Positions 16,897-26,190 are shown, numbered from the stretch's first letter. The stretch is DNA of 64,000 nt from Alloalcanivorax gelatiniphagus (GCF_005938655.1 NZ_VCQT01000001.1:62001-126000), one strand, 5' to 3'. Notes: a model not told the origin generated them from the sequence alone. Translations and numbers: made by a program.

Positions 16897-18588
16897 TCAG
16901 GTGGCCGTGTGTATCGGTTTGCCCAGAGCTTCGATGGCGTCACGGTTGTTGACGAACAAATTGGCCTCGCCGAACCGTTCCAGCAGTCCGGTGTGGGCCA
17001 TCACGTCGCGCACCTGTTTCTTGACGCCGGAGAACGCCAGCCGCACGCCCCGCCCATGCAGGTCGATTTGCAACCGTTCCAGGGTGTCGGCGCCGGTGGC
17101 GTCCATGGCGTTCATGGCCGAGGCGCAGATCAGCACCACCCGCAGGTCCGGCTCGTCGCGCAGGCGTTCGCGGATAAAGCGGTCCAGCAGCGGCGCGGTG
17201 AGATAGGTAAGCGAGGCGTCCAGCCGCAGCGCCAGCACCCCCGGGGCGATTGGCGGCAGGTCGTGCAGGCGCCGGTCGCGCAGGGTGCCGGCGGCGTGCA
17301 CCCCCAGTTCGATCAGGCGCGGGTGGGCGCGCCGGTACAGGAAGAACAGCATCGCCAGCACGAAGCCGGTGAACACGCCCCAATGCAGATAGGGCACCGA
17401 CACCAGGGTCACCACGAAGGTGGCGATGCCGACCACGCCGTCGTCCACCGAGGCCCGCCACAGCCGCACGAAGGCGGAAGGGGTGATCAGGTTGAACACC
17501 GGCACCATGATGATGGCGGCCAGAATGGCGCGGGGCAGGTGCTGCAGGTAGCCGGTCAGGAACAGCAGACACAGCAGGGTGCACAGGGCGGCGAACAGCG
17601 CCGACCAGCCGCTGGTGGCGCCCACGTAGCGGTTCAGGGCGGTGCGCGAGAACGAGCCGCTCACCGGGAAGGCGCCGCTCAGGCCGCTGGCCAGCTTGGC
17701 CAGGCCCTGGCCCACCAGTTCCTGGTTCTGATCCCACAGGCGGCCGTCCGGGGAAGGCAGGGAACGGGCGCTGGACATGGCCTCGGTAAAGCTGATCAGG
17801 GCGATGATCAGCGCCGCCGGCAGCAGCGCCCGGTGTTGTTCCAGGCTCAGGGCATCCGGCCAATGCAGCAGCGGCAGCCCGGCGGGGACCTGGCCGGCCA
17901 CGGCGCCACCCAGGCTGGCGTAGCCCAGCGAGGCGCTGACCGCGATGCCCAGCACGCACACCACCAGCACCCCGGGCAGGCGCGGCCAGCGCCGCCGTTG
18001 CAGAAACAGCAGCAGCATGGCGCCGGGGCCGAACGCCAGGGTCCACAGCCAGGTGATGTCCGGTGCGCTCAGATGGTGCTTCAGCGAATCCAGCGCGGCG
18101 CCGGCGCCGCCGCCGTCCAGGCCCAGCAGTGCCGGCACCTGGGACACCAGGATGATCAGCGCCGCCGCATTGAGAAAGCCGGTGATCACCGCGTTGGAGA
18201 CGAAGTTGGCGATCACTCCCAGCCGCAGGGCGCCGAGCAGGAACTGAATCAGGCCGGCGTAGATCGCCAACCAGATCGCCAGGGTCACCCATTCGCCGCT
18301 TTCCGGCGTGGCCATGGGGCTCAGAGCGGCGAAGGTGAGCAGGCTGGTCAGCGCCACCGGCCCCACCGCCAGCAGCGGTGACGAGCCCCACAGAATCCCC
18401 ACCACGCTGGGCAGCAGGGCGGCATACAGCCCGGTCACCGGCGGCATGCCGGCCAGGGTGGCGTAGGCCAGCGCCTGGGGAATCAGTACCAGCCCCACGG
18501 TAACGCCGGCGAACAGGTCCTGGCGCAGGGCGCGGCGGGTGGGACGGGGCCAGCTCAGGAACGGCAGCAGGCGCGTCCAGAGGGTCAT
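16897..18588 (-). CDS. SulP family anion transporter with STAS domain
   Basis: 563 residues. Begins with the SulP signature region (DLFAGVTVGLVLIPQALAYA), has about a dozen hydrophobic segments and ends in a cytoplasmic STAS domain (VVLICASAMNAMDATGADTL). Family members carry sulfate, bicarbonate or dicarboxylates; substrate not determinable here. Confidence 0.93.
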   Translation of the reverse strand: MTLWTRLLPFLSWPRPTRRALRQDLFAGVTVGLVLIPQALAYATLAGMPPVTGLYAALLPSVVGILWGSSPLLAVGPVALTSLLTFAALSPMATPESGEWVTLAIWLAIYAGLIQFLLGALRLGVIANFVSNAVITGFLNAAALIILVSQVPALLGLDGGGAGAALDSLKHHLSAPDITWLWTLAFGPGAMLLLFLQRRRWPRLPGVLVVCVLGIAVSASLGYASLGGAVAGQVPAGLPLLHWPDALSLEQHRALLPAALIIALISFTEAMSSARSLPSPDGRLWDQNQELVGQGLAKLASGLSGAFPVSGSFSRTALNRYVGATSGWSALFAALCTLLCLLFLTGYLQHLPRAILAAIIMVPVFNLITPSAFVRLWRASVDDGVVGIATFVVTLVSVPYLHWGVFTGFVLAMLFFLYRRAHPRLIELGVHAAGTLRDRRLHDLPPIAPGVLALRLDASLTYLTAPLLDRFIRERLRDEPDLRVVLICASAMNAMDATGADTLERLQIDLHGRGVRLAFSGVKKQVRDVMAHTGLLERFGEANLFVNNRDAIEALGKPIHTAT

Positions 18589-18759
18589 CGGCTACTCCGG
18601 CGGATCAACCACGAAGCGTCCTTTTTCAGCGCAAGGATTTTCCAGCGGAAAGGAAAGGACGCGAGAAGGGTAAAGAAAGTGGTTATATGTTAATGCCAAA
18701 GCGTTATCGTCGCCAGGGGCGGGACGGGCCCCGTCCCGGCCGGTCGGACCCGAATGCCC

Positions 18760-19257
18760 CTAGGCGTTGGCCCAGAAGCGCTGGTGCAGCGCCGCCGCCT
18801 GGTCCTCCAGCAGCGGGCCGATCACCTCCACCGGCCGCTGGCCGGCCTCGAACACCCGCCGGCAGGGCAGGTCCAGGGTGGGGTTTTCCGGATGGTCGCC
18901 GGTGAGCGCCTTGAGGCGTTTCTCGGACAGACCATAGACCACCCGGCCGACGCCGGCCCAGTAGGCGGCCCCGGCGCACATGGCGCAGGGCTCCGCCGAG
19001 CTGTACAGGGTGCAGCCGGCGAGAAACTCCGGCGACCAGGTGGTGCCGGCGCGGGTCATCAGCACCCGTTCGGCGTGGCCGGTCATGTCGTGGTCGGGCA
19101 GAAAGGCGTTTTTCTGTTCCATCAGCACCTCGCCGTCCGGGCCGGCCAGCAGGGCGCCGAACGGGTGGCCGCCGTCCTCCATGGCCTGGCTGGCGATGCG
19201 GAAGGTCAGCTGCAGATAGTGTTCATGGTCCAGCGGGCCGGGTGCGCTCGCGGGCAT
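18760..19257 (-). CDS. CDA-fold nucleoside/guanine-type deaminase
   Basis: 165 residues, cytidine-deaminase superfamily. Zinc site HAERVLM (His and catalytic Glu) and EPCAMCAGAAYWAG, the latter close to the bacterial CDA-type guanine deaminase pattern. Last gene of an operon with an ABC importer (starts 2 bp from the permease stop), suggesting that the imported compound or a product is deaminated. Exact base specificity is uncertain. Confidence 0.85.
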   Translation of the reverse strand: MPASAPGPLDHEHYLQLTFRIASQAMEDGGHPFGALLAGPDGEVLMEQKNAFLPDHDMTGHAERVLMTRAGTTWSPEFLAGCTLYSSAEPCAMCAGAAYWAGVGRVVYGLSEKRLKALTGDHPENPTLDLPCRRVFEAGQRPVEVIGPLLEDQAAALHQRFWANA

Positions 19258-19258
19258 A

Positions 19259-20092
19259 TTATTTCTCCGTTTTGGGCAGGCTCCAGGGGAACACCAGCCG
19301 TTGCGTCAGTGACACCAGTTGAAACAGGGCCAGGCTCAGGCTGACCAGCACCACCAGGGCGGCGAACGCCTGGGGCACCTTGAAGAAGGAGGTGGAAAAG
19401 GCGATGAAGAAACCCAGGCCGTTTTCCGCCGCCACGAATTCCGCCACCACCGCGCCGATGATCGCCAGCGTCACCGAGATCCGCAGTGCCGAGAAAATAT
19501 AGGGCACCGCGAACGGCAGCTGGATGTCGCGCACCGCGCGCAGGCGGCTGGCGCCCAGCGAGCGGGACAGCTCCAGCATCGCCGGCGGCGTCGCCTGCAG
19601 GCCAGTGACGGTGGACACCACGATGGGGAAGAAGGTGATCAGAAAGGTGATCACCACCCGGGGCGCGTCGCCGGCGCCCAGCACCACCACGATGATCGGC
19701 GCCACCGCCACGATGGGGGTGGACTGGATGATCACCAGTTGCGGATACAGGGTGCGCGACAACAGCCGGCTGTTGGCCAGGGCCACCGCCAGGGGAATGC
19801 CGATCAGTACCGCCAGGGCATAGCCCTGCAGGCTCACCCGCAGGGTGGCCCAGGTGTGAGTGAGCCAGCTGTCCAGCGGCACCTGTACCGCGCTGAGGGC
19901 GATGGCGCTGGGGGTGGGCAGCAAATAGGAAGGCACCGCCAGCAGCCGGCAGGCCAGTTCCCAGATCAGCAGCAGTGCCAGGGCGGCCAGCAGCGGCGCG
20001 CCCCGGTCCAGGGCGCCGTACAACCGCCGGTGCCGTTCAGGCCAGGGCGCCGGGGCGGAAGACCTGGGCGCGGATGTGGTTGGCGATGTCAT
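19259..20092 (-). CDS. ABC transporter permease (SsuC/TauC/ThiX type)
   Basis: 277 residues with about six membrane segments and the BPD inner-membrane signature region (LGASRLRAVRDIQLPFAVPY). It overlaps the ATPase gene by 56 bp if the ATG at 20092 is used; a later TTG (RR-LYGALDRG) would shorten the overlap. Partner of the ATPase and binding protein encoded upstream; inferred import of a purine-like or other N-compound. Confidence 0.9.
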   Translation of the reverse strand: MTSPTTSAPRSSAPAPWPERHRRLYGALDRGAPLLAALALLLIWELACRLLAVPSYLLPTPSAIALSAVQVPLDSWLTHTWATLRVSLQGYALAVLIGIPLAVALANSRLLSRTLYPQLVIIQSTPIVAVAPIIVVVLGAGDAPRVVITFLITFFPIVVSTVTGLQATPPAMLELSRSLGASRLRAVRDIQLPFAVPYIFSALRISVTLAIIGAVVAEFVAAENGLGFFIAFSTSFFKVPQAFAALVVLVSLSLALFQLVSLTQRLVFPWSLPKTEK

Positions 20093-20840
20093 GGAAGCGG
20101 GGCTCCGACAGGGTTTGCATCGACCGGGGCCGGGCCAGGCCCACGTCGATGATTTCGCGCACCCGGCCGGGGCGTGCGGACATGACCAGAATACGGTCCG
20201 CCAGCAGCAGCGCTTCGGGAATCGAGTGGGTGATGAACAGTACCGTCTTGGGGCGTTCGGTCCAGATGCGCAGCAGTTCGAAACTCATCTCGTCCCGGGT
20301 CAGGGCGTCCAGGGCCGAGAACGGCTCGTCCATCAGCAGAATGTCCGGGTCGTGCAGCAGCGCCCGGGCGATGCCCACCCGCTGCTGCATGCCGCCGGAC
20401 AGTTCGTCCGGGCGTTTGTGGGCGAAGTCGCCCAGGCCGACCATTTCCAGCAGTTGGTCCGCGCGTTCCTTCTCGGCGGCGGTCACCCGTCCGTGTTTGT
20501 GCTTCATGGGAAAGGTGATGTTGTCGCGGACCTTGAGCCAGGGCAGCAGGGTGGGCTGCTGGAACACGATGCCCACTTCCTCCCGGGGCCCGGTCACCGG
20601 CAGGCCGTAGATTTCCGCCTGGCCGTCGGTGGGCCGGACCAGCCCGGCGATGATCCGCAGCAGGGTGGACTTGCCGCAGCCGGACGGGCCGATCACCGCC
20701 ACGAACTCGTGGCGGCGAAGGGTGAAGCTCACGTCTTCCAGGGCGGTGACGCGGCTGCCGTCGGAGGAGGTGAACACCTGGCCGACCCGGTCGAAGCGGA
20801 TCGCCGGGCGTTCGCCGCCGGGCTCCATGCGGGTGGTCAT
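20037..20840 (-). CDS. ABC transporter ATP-binding protein
   Basis: 267 residues, nitrate/taurine/pyrimidine-precursor type. Walker A GPSGCGKST, signature LSGGMQQRVGIARALL and Walker B ILLMDEPFSALD are intact. Follows the substrate-binding protein gene with a 4-bp gap. Confidence 0.95.
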   Translation of the reverse strand: MTTRMEPGGERPAIRFDRVGQVFTSSDGSRVTALEDVSFTLRRHEFVAVIGPSGCGKSTLLRIIAGLVRPTDGQAEIYGLPVTGPREEVGIVFQQPTLLPWLKVRDNITFPMKHKHGRVTAAEKERADQLLEMVGLGDFAHKRPDELSGGMQQRVGIARALLHDPDILLMDEPFSALDALTRDEMSFELLRIWTERPKTVLFITHSIPEALLLADRILVMSARPGRVREIIDVGLARPRSMQTLSEPRFHDIANHIRAQVFRPGALA

Positions 20841-20844
20841 CGGT

Positions 20845-21837
20845 TCACTCCGGCAGGAAGTCGCGGGTGACCACGTCTTCCGGGTCCAGGGCGTCCTCCG
20901 GCAGGTCCTGGGCCTTGGCCACCCAGGTCCAGGTTTCCTTGAGCAGGGCCGGCTCGAAGGCTCCCAGGCCGTCCTTGTCGGCGATCTCGGTGTCGATCAG
21001 GCCGGCGGACACTTCGAACTCCTCGGCGGCGATGTCCGCGTCGATGTCCGGCACCATCGCCTTGAGGGCGGCGCCGGCCCGGGCCGGGTCTTCGATGGCC
21101 ATTTGCAGGGCCTGTTTGTAGACCGCCAGGAACTTCTTCACCAGCGCCGGGTTGTCCTTGATCAGGCGGTCGGAGGCGAAGATCGACAGGCCGTAGCCGT
21201 TGAAGCCGTACTCGGACCAGGGCAGCACCTTGACCTTCTTGCCGGCCTCCGAGGCCAGGGCTTCAAAGGCGGGCAGCTTGGTGATCCAGTTGATGGTGCC
21301 GTCCACCCGGCCGGTGGCGAACATGGGGCCCATGGCGCCCGGGTCCACCTTCAGCACCTTGACCGCGTCCGGGGCCATGCCATTGGCTTCCAGCACCAGC
21401 GGCCAGGTCACGTTGGAGGCCGAGAAGGTGGCGGTGGCCAGGGTCTTGCCGGTCAGGTCCTTGAGGTTCTCGATGCCGGAGCCTTCGGCCACGAACACCG
21501 CGTCCGGCTGTTTGGTGTAGATCGACATCACCGCCGTTACCGGAACCCGTGCGCCGGCCTTGGCCTGCATCAGCGCGGACAGGCCGCCGGAGCCCATGTC
21601 GCCGGCGCCGGTACCGAGCTTGGAGACCACGTCGCTGGAGCCCCGGCCGGTCATGATTTCCACTTCGATGCCGGCGTCTTCGAACAGACCTTCCTGCACG
21701 CCCAGATAGATCACCGCTTTGTCGCCGGCGGGCAGCCAGTCGTTGAGCCAGCGGATTTTTTCGGCGGCCTGGGCACCGGCCGCCAGCGCGCTTACCCCCA
21801 AGGCAAACAGAATGGATCGCAGGGCACGAACCTTCAT
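20845..21837 (-). CDS. ABC transporter substrate-binding protein (NMT1/THI5-like)
   Basis: 330 residues. Signal peptide ending near AAGAQA; NMT1-like domain starting IRWLNDWLPAGDKAVIYLGV. First gene of the binding protein-ATPase-permease-deaminase operon. Upstream it has a sigma-54 type promoter and two copies of the TGTATAC motif (21886-21917), so it belongs to the shared regulon. Confidence 0.92.
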   Translation of the reverse strand: MKVRALRSILFALGVSALAAGAQAAEKIRWLNDWLPAGDKAVIYLGVQEGLFEDAGIEVEIMTGRGSSDVVSKLGTGAGDMGSGGLSALMQAKAGARVPVTAVMSIYTKQPDAVFVAEGSGIENLKDLTGKTLATATFSASNVTWPLVLEANGMAPDAVKVLKVDPGAMGPMFATGRVDGTINWITKLPAFEALASEAGKKVKVLPWSEYGFNGYGLSIFASDRLIKDNPALVKKFLAVYKQALQMAIEDPARAGAALKAMVPDIDADIAAEEFEVSAGLIDTEIADKDGLGAFEPALLKETWTWVAKAQDLPEDALDPEDVVTRDFLPE

Positions 21838-21885
21838 GGCGTCACTCCTCGATAGTGATGTTGTTCAGAAATCGTGGGCTGAATC

Positions 21886-21905
21886 TGTATACGGAAATGT
21901 ATGCA
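21886..21905. promoter_or_regulatory. paired TGTATAC-type operators
   Basis: TGTATACG at 21886-21893 and TGTATGCA at 21898-21905, 12 bp apart, about 49-68 bp upstream of the binding protein start. The second copy overlaps the -12 element of the minus-strand sigma-54 promoter, a position that would block transcription. Confidence 0.65.
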
Positions 21906-21917
21906 ATGGCCGTGCCC
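21903..21917 (-). promoter_or_regulatory. sigma-54 type promoter of the ABC/deaminase operon
   Basis: On the minus strand GGGCAC-GGCCA-TTGC, with exactly 10 bases between the invariant GG and GC, matching the -24/-12 consensus TGGCAC-N5-TTGC in all but the first base. It points at the substrate-binding protein gene. Confidence 0.7.
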
Positions 21918-21919
21918 GT

Positions 21920-22690
21920 TCAGGCGGAGGCCGGTTCCCGGAAGAAAGCGCCCAGCAGCTCCGCCAGCGCCGCCGGTGCCGACACCTGGGGCGCGTGGCC
22001 GGTATCCAGCGACACCACCCGGGCACCGGGCACCAGCGCCTGCATGCGGCGCTGGGCGGCGGGCACCACCGAGCGGTCGCGCAGGGCCTCCACGTACAGG
22101 CGCGGCACCCGGCCGAACCGTTCGGCGCTCCATACCGGCACCGCCGCGCGGGCCTTCTCCGGCTGCGGGGTAAGCCGCGCGGCGGCCCGCCGTGCCCGTG
22201 GCTCGGGCAGGTCCTGGAAGAAGATGCGCCGGGCCGCTTCCGGCGGCACCCGGCTGGCGCTGCCCGCCGGGTTCCAGAGCAGGTGCGGCACGATGCCGGC
22301 GGCGGACGGTTCGTCCGCCTTGACGGCGGCGGTGAGCTCCGCGAAGCCGACCCCGGAGGGCAGCATCATGCCGGCCACGAAGGCCACCCCGGCGATGCGC
22401 TCCGGCACCCGCTCCGCCACCCGGGTGGCGGTGACGCCGCCGCCGGAGTGGGCCACCAGGCCCACCGGGCCGGGCAGGGTGTGGAGCAGCGCCAGCACCG
22501 TCTGCTCGTAATCCTCCAGGCCCGCGTCCAGGTCGCCGTGGGGGCCGTGGCCGTTGCCCGGCAACTCCACCGGGTGGGGGCGGAAGCCGGCCTGGCGCAG
22601 CGGCGCCAGCAGGTCGTCCCAGACCCAGGCGCCGGCCCAGGCACCGTGGATCAGAATCAGGTCGCGGATGGCTTGCTCAGGCGGGTGCAT
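21920..22690 (-). CDS. alpha/beta hydrolase
   Basis: 256 residues. Starts LILIHGAWAGAWVWDDLLAP (oxyanion HGAWAG); nucleophile elbow VAHSGGG; late GHAPQ gives the His. Resembles EstC/methyl-ester type hydrolases. Overlaps the stop of the upstream dioxygenase gene by 14 bp, so the two are probably one transcript. Substrate unknown; may hydrolyse an amide or ester formed by the oxygenase. Confidence 0.85.
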   Translation of the reverse strand: MHPPEQAIRDLILIHGAWAGAWVWDDLLAPLRQAGFRPHPVELPGNGHGPHGDLDAGLEDYEQTVLALLHTLPGPVGLVAHSGGGVTATRVAERVPERIAGVAFVAGMMLPSGVGFAELTAAVKADEPSAAGIVPHLLWNPAGSASRVPPEAARRIFFQDLPEPRARRAAARLTPQPEKARAAVPVWSAERFGRVPRLYVEALRDRSVVPAAQRRMQALVPGARVVSLDTGHAPQVSAPAALAELLGAFFREPASA

Positions 22691-23663
22691 AGGTGCGCCG
22701 GTACATTTCCATGATGTGTTGTTCCACCGTCACCGGCGGGTACTTGGGTTGCTCGCCGTCGGCCAGGCAGCCGGGCAGGCAGCGCACTTCGTGGTCCGGG
22801 TTGCCGGAGTAGAAGAACGGGATCGAGTAGCGTTCCTTGCCGGAAATGTTCACCACCCGGTGCAGGGTCGAGCGGTACCGGTCGTTGGTCCAGCGGGCGA
22901 TCATGTCGCCCAGGTTGACCACGTAGGCGCCGGGCACCGGGTCGGCGTGCATCCAGGCGCCACGGGCCTGGTTCCACACCTGCAGCCCGGGATTCTCGTC
23001 CTGCAGCAACAGGGTGATGCCGCCGAAATCGGTATGCGCGCCGCAGCCCTTTTCATTGGGCGCCGGGTTGGCGGGCTGGGGCGGGTAGTGCAGCAGCCGC
23101 ACGATGGCCTGGGGCTGCTGGCAGAAGTCGTCGAAGTAGTGTTCGTCCAGTTCCAGCGACAGCGCCAGGCCGGCCATGATCAACTGGCTGAGCGCGGTCA
23201 TCTCGCGGTAGTAGGCTTCGATGGCCGGGCGGAAATCTTCCACGCCGTCGGGCCACTGGTTGGGGCCATGGTTAAACTTGCCGGCTTTCACCTTGGGGTC
23301 GTCCGGGCCCCGTTCCTCGCCCACGTAGTAGCTTTCCTTGAGGTCCGGCGGAGCGCCGGTTTCCAGGGTCTGACCGCGCAGCGGCTCATAGCCCCGGTTG
23401 GCCGGCGACAGCGCCATGTCCACGCGCTTCTTCTGTTCCTGGGGTTGGTGAAAGAAGCGCTGGGCGGCGTCGAACACCCGTGCCTGCAGGGCCGGGTCCA
23501 CGCCATGATTGCGAATATAGAAAAAACCCTTGTCGGTGCAGGCGGCGCGCAGCGCCAGGCCCACCGCCCGGCGTTCCTCCGGGTCCGGGGAGCGCAGGCC
23601 GGATACGTCGATAATGGGCAGGGCACCCTGGGAAACTCGCATCGCTTCGAAATTGGCGTTCAT
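22677..23663 (-). CDS. isopenicillin N synthase-like 2OG/Fe(II) dioxygenase (1 of 3)
   Basis: 328 residues. Fe(II) facial triad H210, D212 (GAHTDFGG) and H268 (TLHRV), with the R278/S280 pair (RYS) that binds the 2-oxoglutarate carboxylate in the family. N-terminal DIOX_N region with IPIIDVSG-like start (LPIIDVSG). Paralogues lie at 36019 and 39526. Substrate unknown; context suggests a purine or related heterocycle. Start 23663 chosen because the upstream in-frame ATG adds a non-homologous PGG tail. Confidence 0.9.
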   Translation of the reverse strand: MNANFEAMRVSQGALPIIDVSGLRSPDPEERRAVGLALRAACTDKGFFYIRNHGVDPALQARVFDAAQRFFHQPQEQKKRVDMALSPANRGYEPLRGQTLETGAPPDLKESYYVGEERGPDDPKVKAGKFNHGPNQWPDGVEDFRPAIEAYYREMTALSQLIMAGLALSLELDEHYFDDFCQQPQAIVRLLHYPPQPANPAPNEKGCGAHTDFGGITLLLQDENPGLQVWNQARGAWMHADPVPGAYVVNLGDMIARWTNDRYRSTLHRVVNISGKERYSIPFFYSGNPDHEVRCLPGCLADGEQPKYPPVTVEQHIMEMYRRTYAPA

Positions 23664-23760
23664 GGTGATTTGCCCTCCGGGCAAGGCTGGCGGTGGTTGA
23701 TCCGGAGTTCAGTGTGCGCCGCGCCCGCTGTGCGCCAAAGCATCGAATATCGACCACGGT

Positions 23761-23777
23761 GATGCCGAATCGGCATC
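23761..23777. promoter_or_regulatory. 17-bp palindrome, possible regulator site
   Basis: GATGCCGA-A-TCGGCATC, perfect 8-bp arms, between the LysR gene end and the dioxygenase start. It is directly followed by a further CGGCAT. It could be the operator of the adjacent LysR-type regulator or a short hairpin; there is no U-tract. Confidence 0.4.
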
Positions 23778-23795
23778 GGCATCTGGCCGCTTGAG

Positions 23796-24743
23796 TCAGG
23801 TAGGAGTGGGCAGCAGGGCGGCCTCGGCGACCTCGCGGCGGGCCATTTCGTCGCCCAGCAGGCGGGCGAAGGCGTCCACCGCCACCGGCAGGGCACGGCC
23901 GGCGCGGGTATAGATACCCAGGTCGCTGTACACCGGGCCGGCATCGTTGAGCGGCAGGTGCACCAGGCTGGCCTGGTCCAGATCCGCCTCCAGGCCGATG
24001 CGGGTCTGGAAGGCGATGCCGATGCCACGGCGGGCCAGCTCCTTGCTCAGTTCCACCGAGCCGGAGCGCACCACGCCCCGGTTTTCGGCGCCGGCCCGGT
24101 CCATGGCCGGGCGCATCAGGTGGTGCACGGAAAGGTCCTGCTTGGCCAGCACCAGGGGGTAGGCCATGCAGGTGGCGAGGCTGACTTCGGCGCGCCGGGC
24201 CAGGGGATGGTCCGGTGCCACCACGGCGCCGAGCCGGAAGCGCGCCAGGTAGAGCTGGCGCAGCTCGGCGGTGCGCGGCAGAGCGAAGGCCAGGCCGAGG
24301 TCGGCGGCGCCGCTGGTGACCGTCTCCGGAATCGCCTGGGAGCCCAGGGTGGCGATGCCGATGGTGATGTTGGGGTAATCCTGGCGCAGGCGGCCGATCA
24401 CCGTGGGCAGCAGATCGGAGGTGACGCCCTCCACGGTGGCCACTTCCACGTGGCCGGTGCGCAGGCCCTTGAGGGCGTCCAGCTCGGAGCGGGCGCGCTC
24501 CGCGTCCTGCAGCACCACGATGGCGTGGCGGGCGAACACCTCTCCGGCGGCGGTGAGCTTGAGGCCGCCGGGCAGGCGCTCGAACAGGGGCACGCCGATT
24601 TCGTCCTCCAGCTTGAGGATCTGCCGGTTCACCGCCGACGACGCCACGTGCAGGCGGCGCGCCGCCTCCCGGATCGAGCCGGCGCGCCGCACCGCGTCGA
24701 AGTACAACACCGCCGGCGAATGAACGCGCAGCCGGGTGGCCAT
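23796..24743 (-). CDS. LysR family transcriptional regulator
   Basis: 315 residues from ATG 24743. N-terminal winged helix-turn-helix (FDAVRRAGSIREAARRLHVA, then SSAVNRQILKLEDEIGVPLF) and C-terminal substrate-binding domain. Begins one base after the stop of the 8-oxoguanine deaminase gene, so it is co-transcribed with it; probably controls the neighbouring dioxygenase-hydrolase pair or its own operon in response to a pathway metabolite. Confidence 0.93.
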   Translation of the reverse strand: MATRLRVHSPAVLYFDAVRRAGSIREAARRLHVASSAVNRQILKLEDEIGVPLFERLPGGLKLTAAGEVFARHAIVVLQDAERARSELDALKGLRTGHVEVATVEGVTSDLLPTVIGRLRQDYPNITIGIATLGSQAIPETVTSGAADLGLAFALPRTAELRQLYLARFRLGAVVAPDHPLARRAEVSLATCMAYPLVLAKQDLSVHHLMRPAMDRAGAENRGVVRSGSVELSKELARRGIGIAFQTRIGLEADLDQASLVHLPLNDAGPVYSDLGIYTRAGRALPVAVDAFARLLGDEMARREVAEAALLPTPT

Positions 24744-24744
24744 G

Positions 24745-26109
24745 TCAGCCGCCGACCAGTTGTCGGGCCAGGCGGTTGTGCTGTTCCACCAGCGTGGGCA
24801 GCTCGATGGGGGTGAGCCGGCCCTGGTCCACCACGGTGCGGCCATTGATGATGCTGTAGGCGACCCGGCGCGGCGCCGAGAACAGCAACGAGGCGAGCGG
24901 GTCGATCTGGCCGCCGGCGTAGGCGATATCGCTCAGGTCAAAGGCGATCAGGTCGGCGCAGTAGCCCGGCGCCAGCCGGCCGATATTGTCGTCGCGGCCG
25001 AGCACCCGGGCGCCGCCCCGGGTGGCCAGCCACAGGGCTTCCCGGGCGCTCATGGCGGTGGGGTCCTGGTGGCGTACCCGTGCCACCAGCATCGCCTGGC
25101 GAGCCTCGCCGAGCAGGTCGTTGCCGTCGTTGGAGGCGGTGCCGTCCACGCCCAGGCCCACCTTGACGTCGTGGTCGAGCATCTTGCGGATCGGCGCGAT
25201 GCCCGAGGCCAGGCGCATGTTGGAGCAGGGGCAGTGGGCCACGCCGGTGCCGGTGCGGCCGAACAGCTTGATGCCGTGGTCGTCCAGGTGCACGCAGTGG
25301 GCGTGCCAGACGTCCTCGCCGACCCAGCCGGTTTCCTCGGCGAACTGGGCCGGGGTCATGCCGTAGCGTTCCTGGCTGAACGCCAGGTCCTTGTTGTTCT
25401 CGGCGGTGTGGGTGTGCATCAGCACGCCCAGATCCCGGGCCAGCACGGCGCTCTGGCGCATCAGATCCGGGCTTACCGTGAATGGCGAGGACGGCCCCAG
25501 GGCAACGCGGATCATGGCGTCGTCGGCGCGGTCGTGGTGGGCTTCCACCACGCGCTGCATTTCCTTGAGCACCGCGTCCTCGTCCTGCTCCACCACGTGA
25601 TCCGGCGGCAGGCCGCCCTGGCTCTGGCCCAGGGTGATGGCGCCGCGCACGCCGTGGTAGCGCATGCCCAGCCGGTGGGCCGCTTCCAGGTTGTCTTCCA
25701 GGCGTGAGCCGTTGACGTAGAAATAGGCGTGGTCCGCCGCCGTGGTGCAGCCGGACAGCATCAATTCCGCCATGGAGGTCTGGGCGGACACCGTCATCAT
25801 CTCCGGGGTGATGTTGCCCCACACCGGGAACAGGGCGCTGAGCCAGTCGAACAGCTCCGCGTTCTGGGCCGCCGGCAGGGCCCGGGTCAGCGACTGGAAC
25901 ATGTGATGGTGGGTGTTCACCAACCCGGGCATCAGCACATGGCCGCTCAGGTCGATGACCTGGTCGGCGTCAGCGGGCAGCTCGGCGGTGGGGCCCACGG
26001 CGGTGATGCGGTTGTCGGTGATCAGCACGGCGCCGTCGGCGATCTCGCGCTGTTCATCGTCCATGGTGGCCACCACGGTGGCGTTCTTCAGCAGCAGGGT
26101 ACGGGGCAT
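24745..26109 (-). CDS. 8-oxoguanine deaminase-like amidohydrolase
   Basis: 454 residues from ATG 26109 with GAGGAG upstream. Metal-dependent amidohydrolase: HxH at H67/H69 (VNTHHHMFQS), His in HTHTAENNK and HCVHLDDHG, Asp in GVDGTASNDG. The stretch SLTRALPAAQNAELFDWLSA with LFPVWGNITPEM is characteristic of 8-oxoguanine deaminases (8-oxoguanine to urate plus ammonia). That product feeds PuuD encoded nearby. Preceded by a sigma-54 promoter and a TGTATACA site. Confidence 0.83.
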   Translation of the reverse strand: MPRTLLLKNATVVATMDDEQREIADGAVLITDNRITAVGPTAELPADADQVIDLSGHVLMPGLVNTHHHMFQSLTRALPAAQNAELFDWLSALFPVWGNITPEMMTVSAQTSMAELMLSGCTTAADHAYFYVNGSRLEDNLEAAHRLGMRYHGVRGAITLGQSQGGLPPDHVVEQDEDAVLKEMQRVVEAHHDRADDAMIRVALGPSSPFTVSPDLMRQSAVLARDLGVLMHTHTAENNKDLAFSQERYGMTPAQFAEETGWVGEDVWHAHCVHLDDHGIKLFGRTGTGVAHCPCSNMRLASGIAPIRKMLDHDVKVGLGVDGTASNDGNDLLGEARQAMLVARVRHQDPTAMSAREALWLATRGGARVLGRDDNIGRLAPGYCADLIAFDLSDIAYAGGQIDPLASLLFSAPRRVAYSIINGRTVVDQGRLTPIELPTLVEQHNRLARQLVGG

Positions 26110-26132
26110 GCGGCGGCTCTCCTCTTGGATTT

Positions 26133-26140
26133 TGTATACA
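26133..26140. promoter_or_regulatory. TGTATACA operator
   Basis: Perfect TGTATACA palindrome 24 bp upstream of the 8-oxoguanine deaminase start and downstream of the sigma-54 elements at 26165-26179. Confidence 0.7.
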
Positions 26141-26164
26141 GTCGGCGGTATGCGGTGCATCCAA

Positions 26165-26179
26165 GCAGGAGCCGTGCCG
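26165..26179 (-). promoter_or_regulatory. sigma-54 type promoter of the 8-oxoguanine deaminase-lysR operon
   Basis: Minus strand CGGCAC-GGCTC-CTGC with 10 bases between GG and GC. It lies in the short gap between the gntR stop and the deaminase gene. Confidence 0.6.
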
Positions 26180-26190
26180 GAATCCGCCCT

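Noticed and set aside
18721-18737. GGGACGG-N3-CCGTCCC hairpin after the deaminase operon considered as an intrinsic terminator
   Set aside because: No U-tract on the minus strand; GC-rich short hairpins are expected by chance here.
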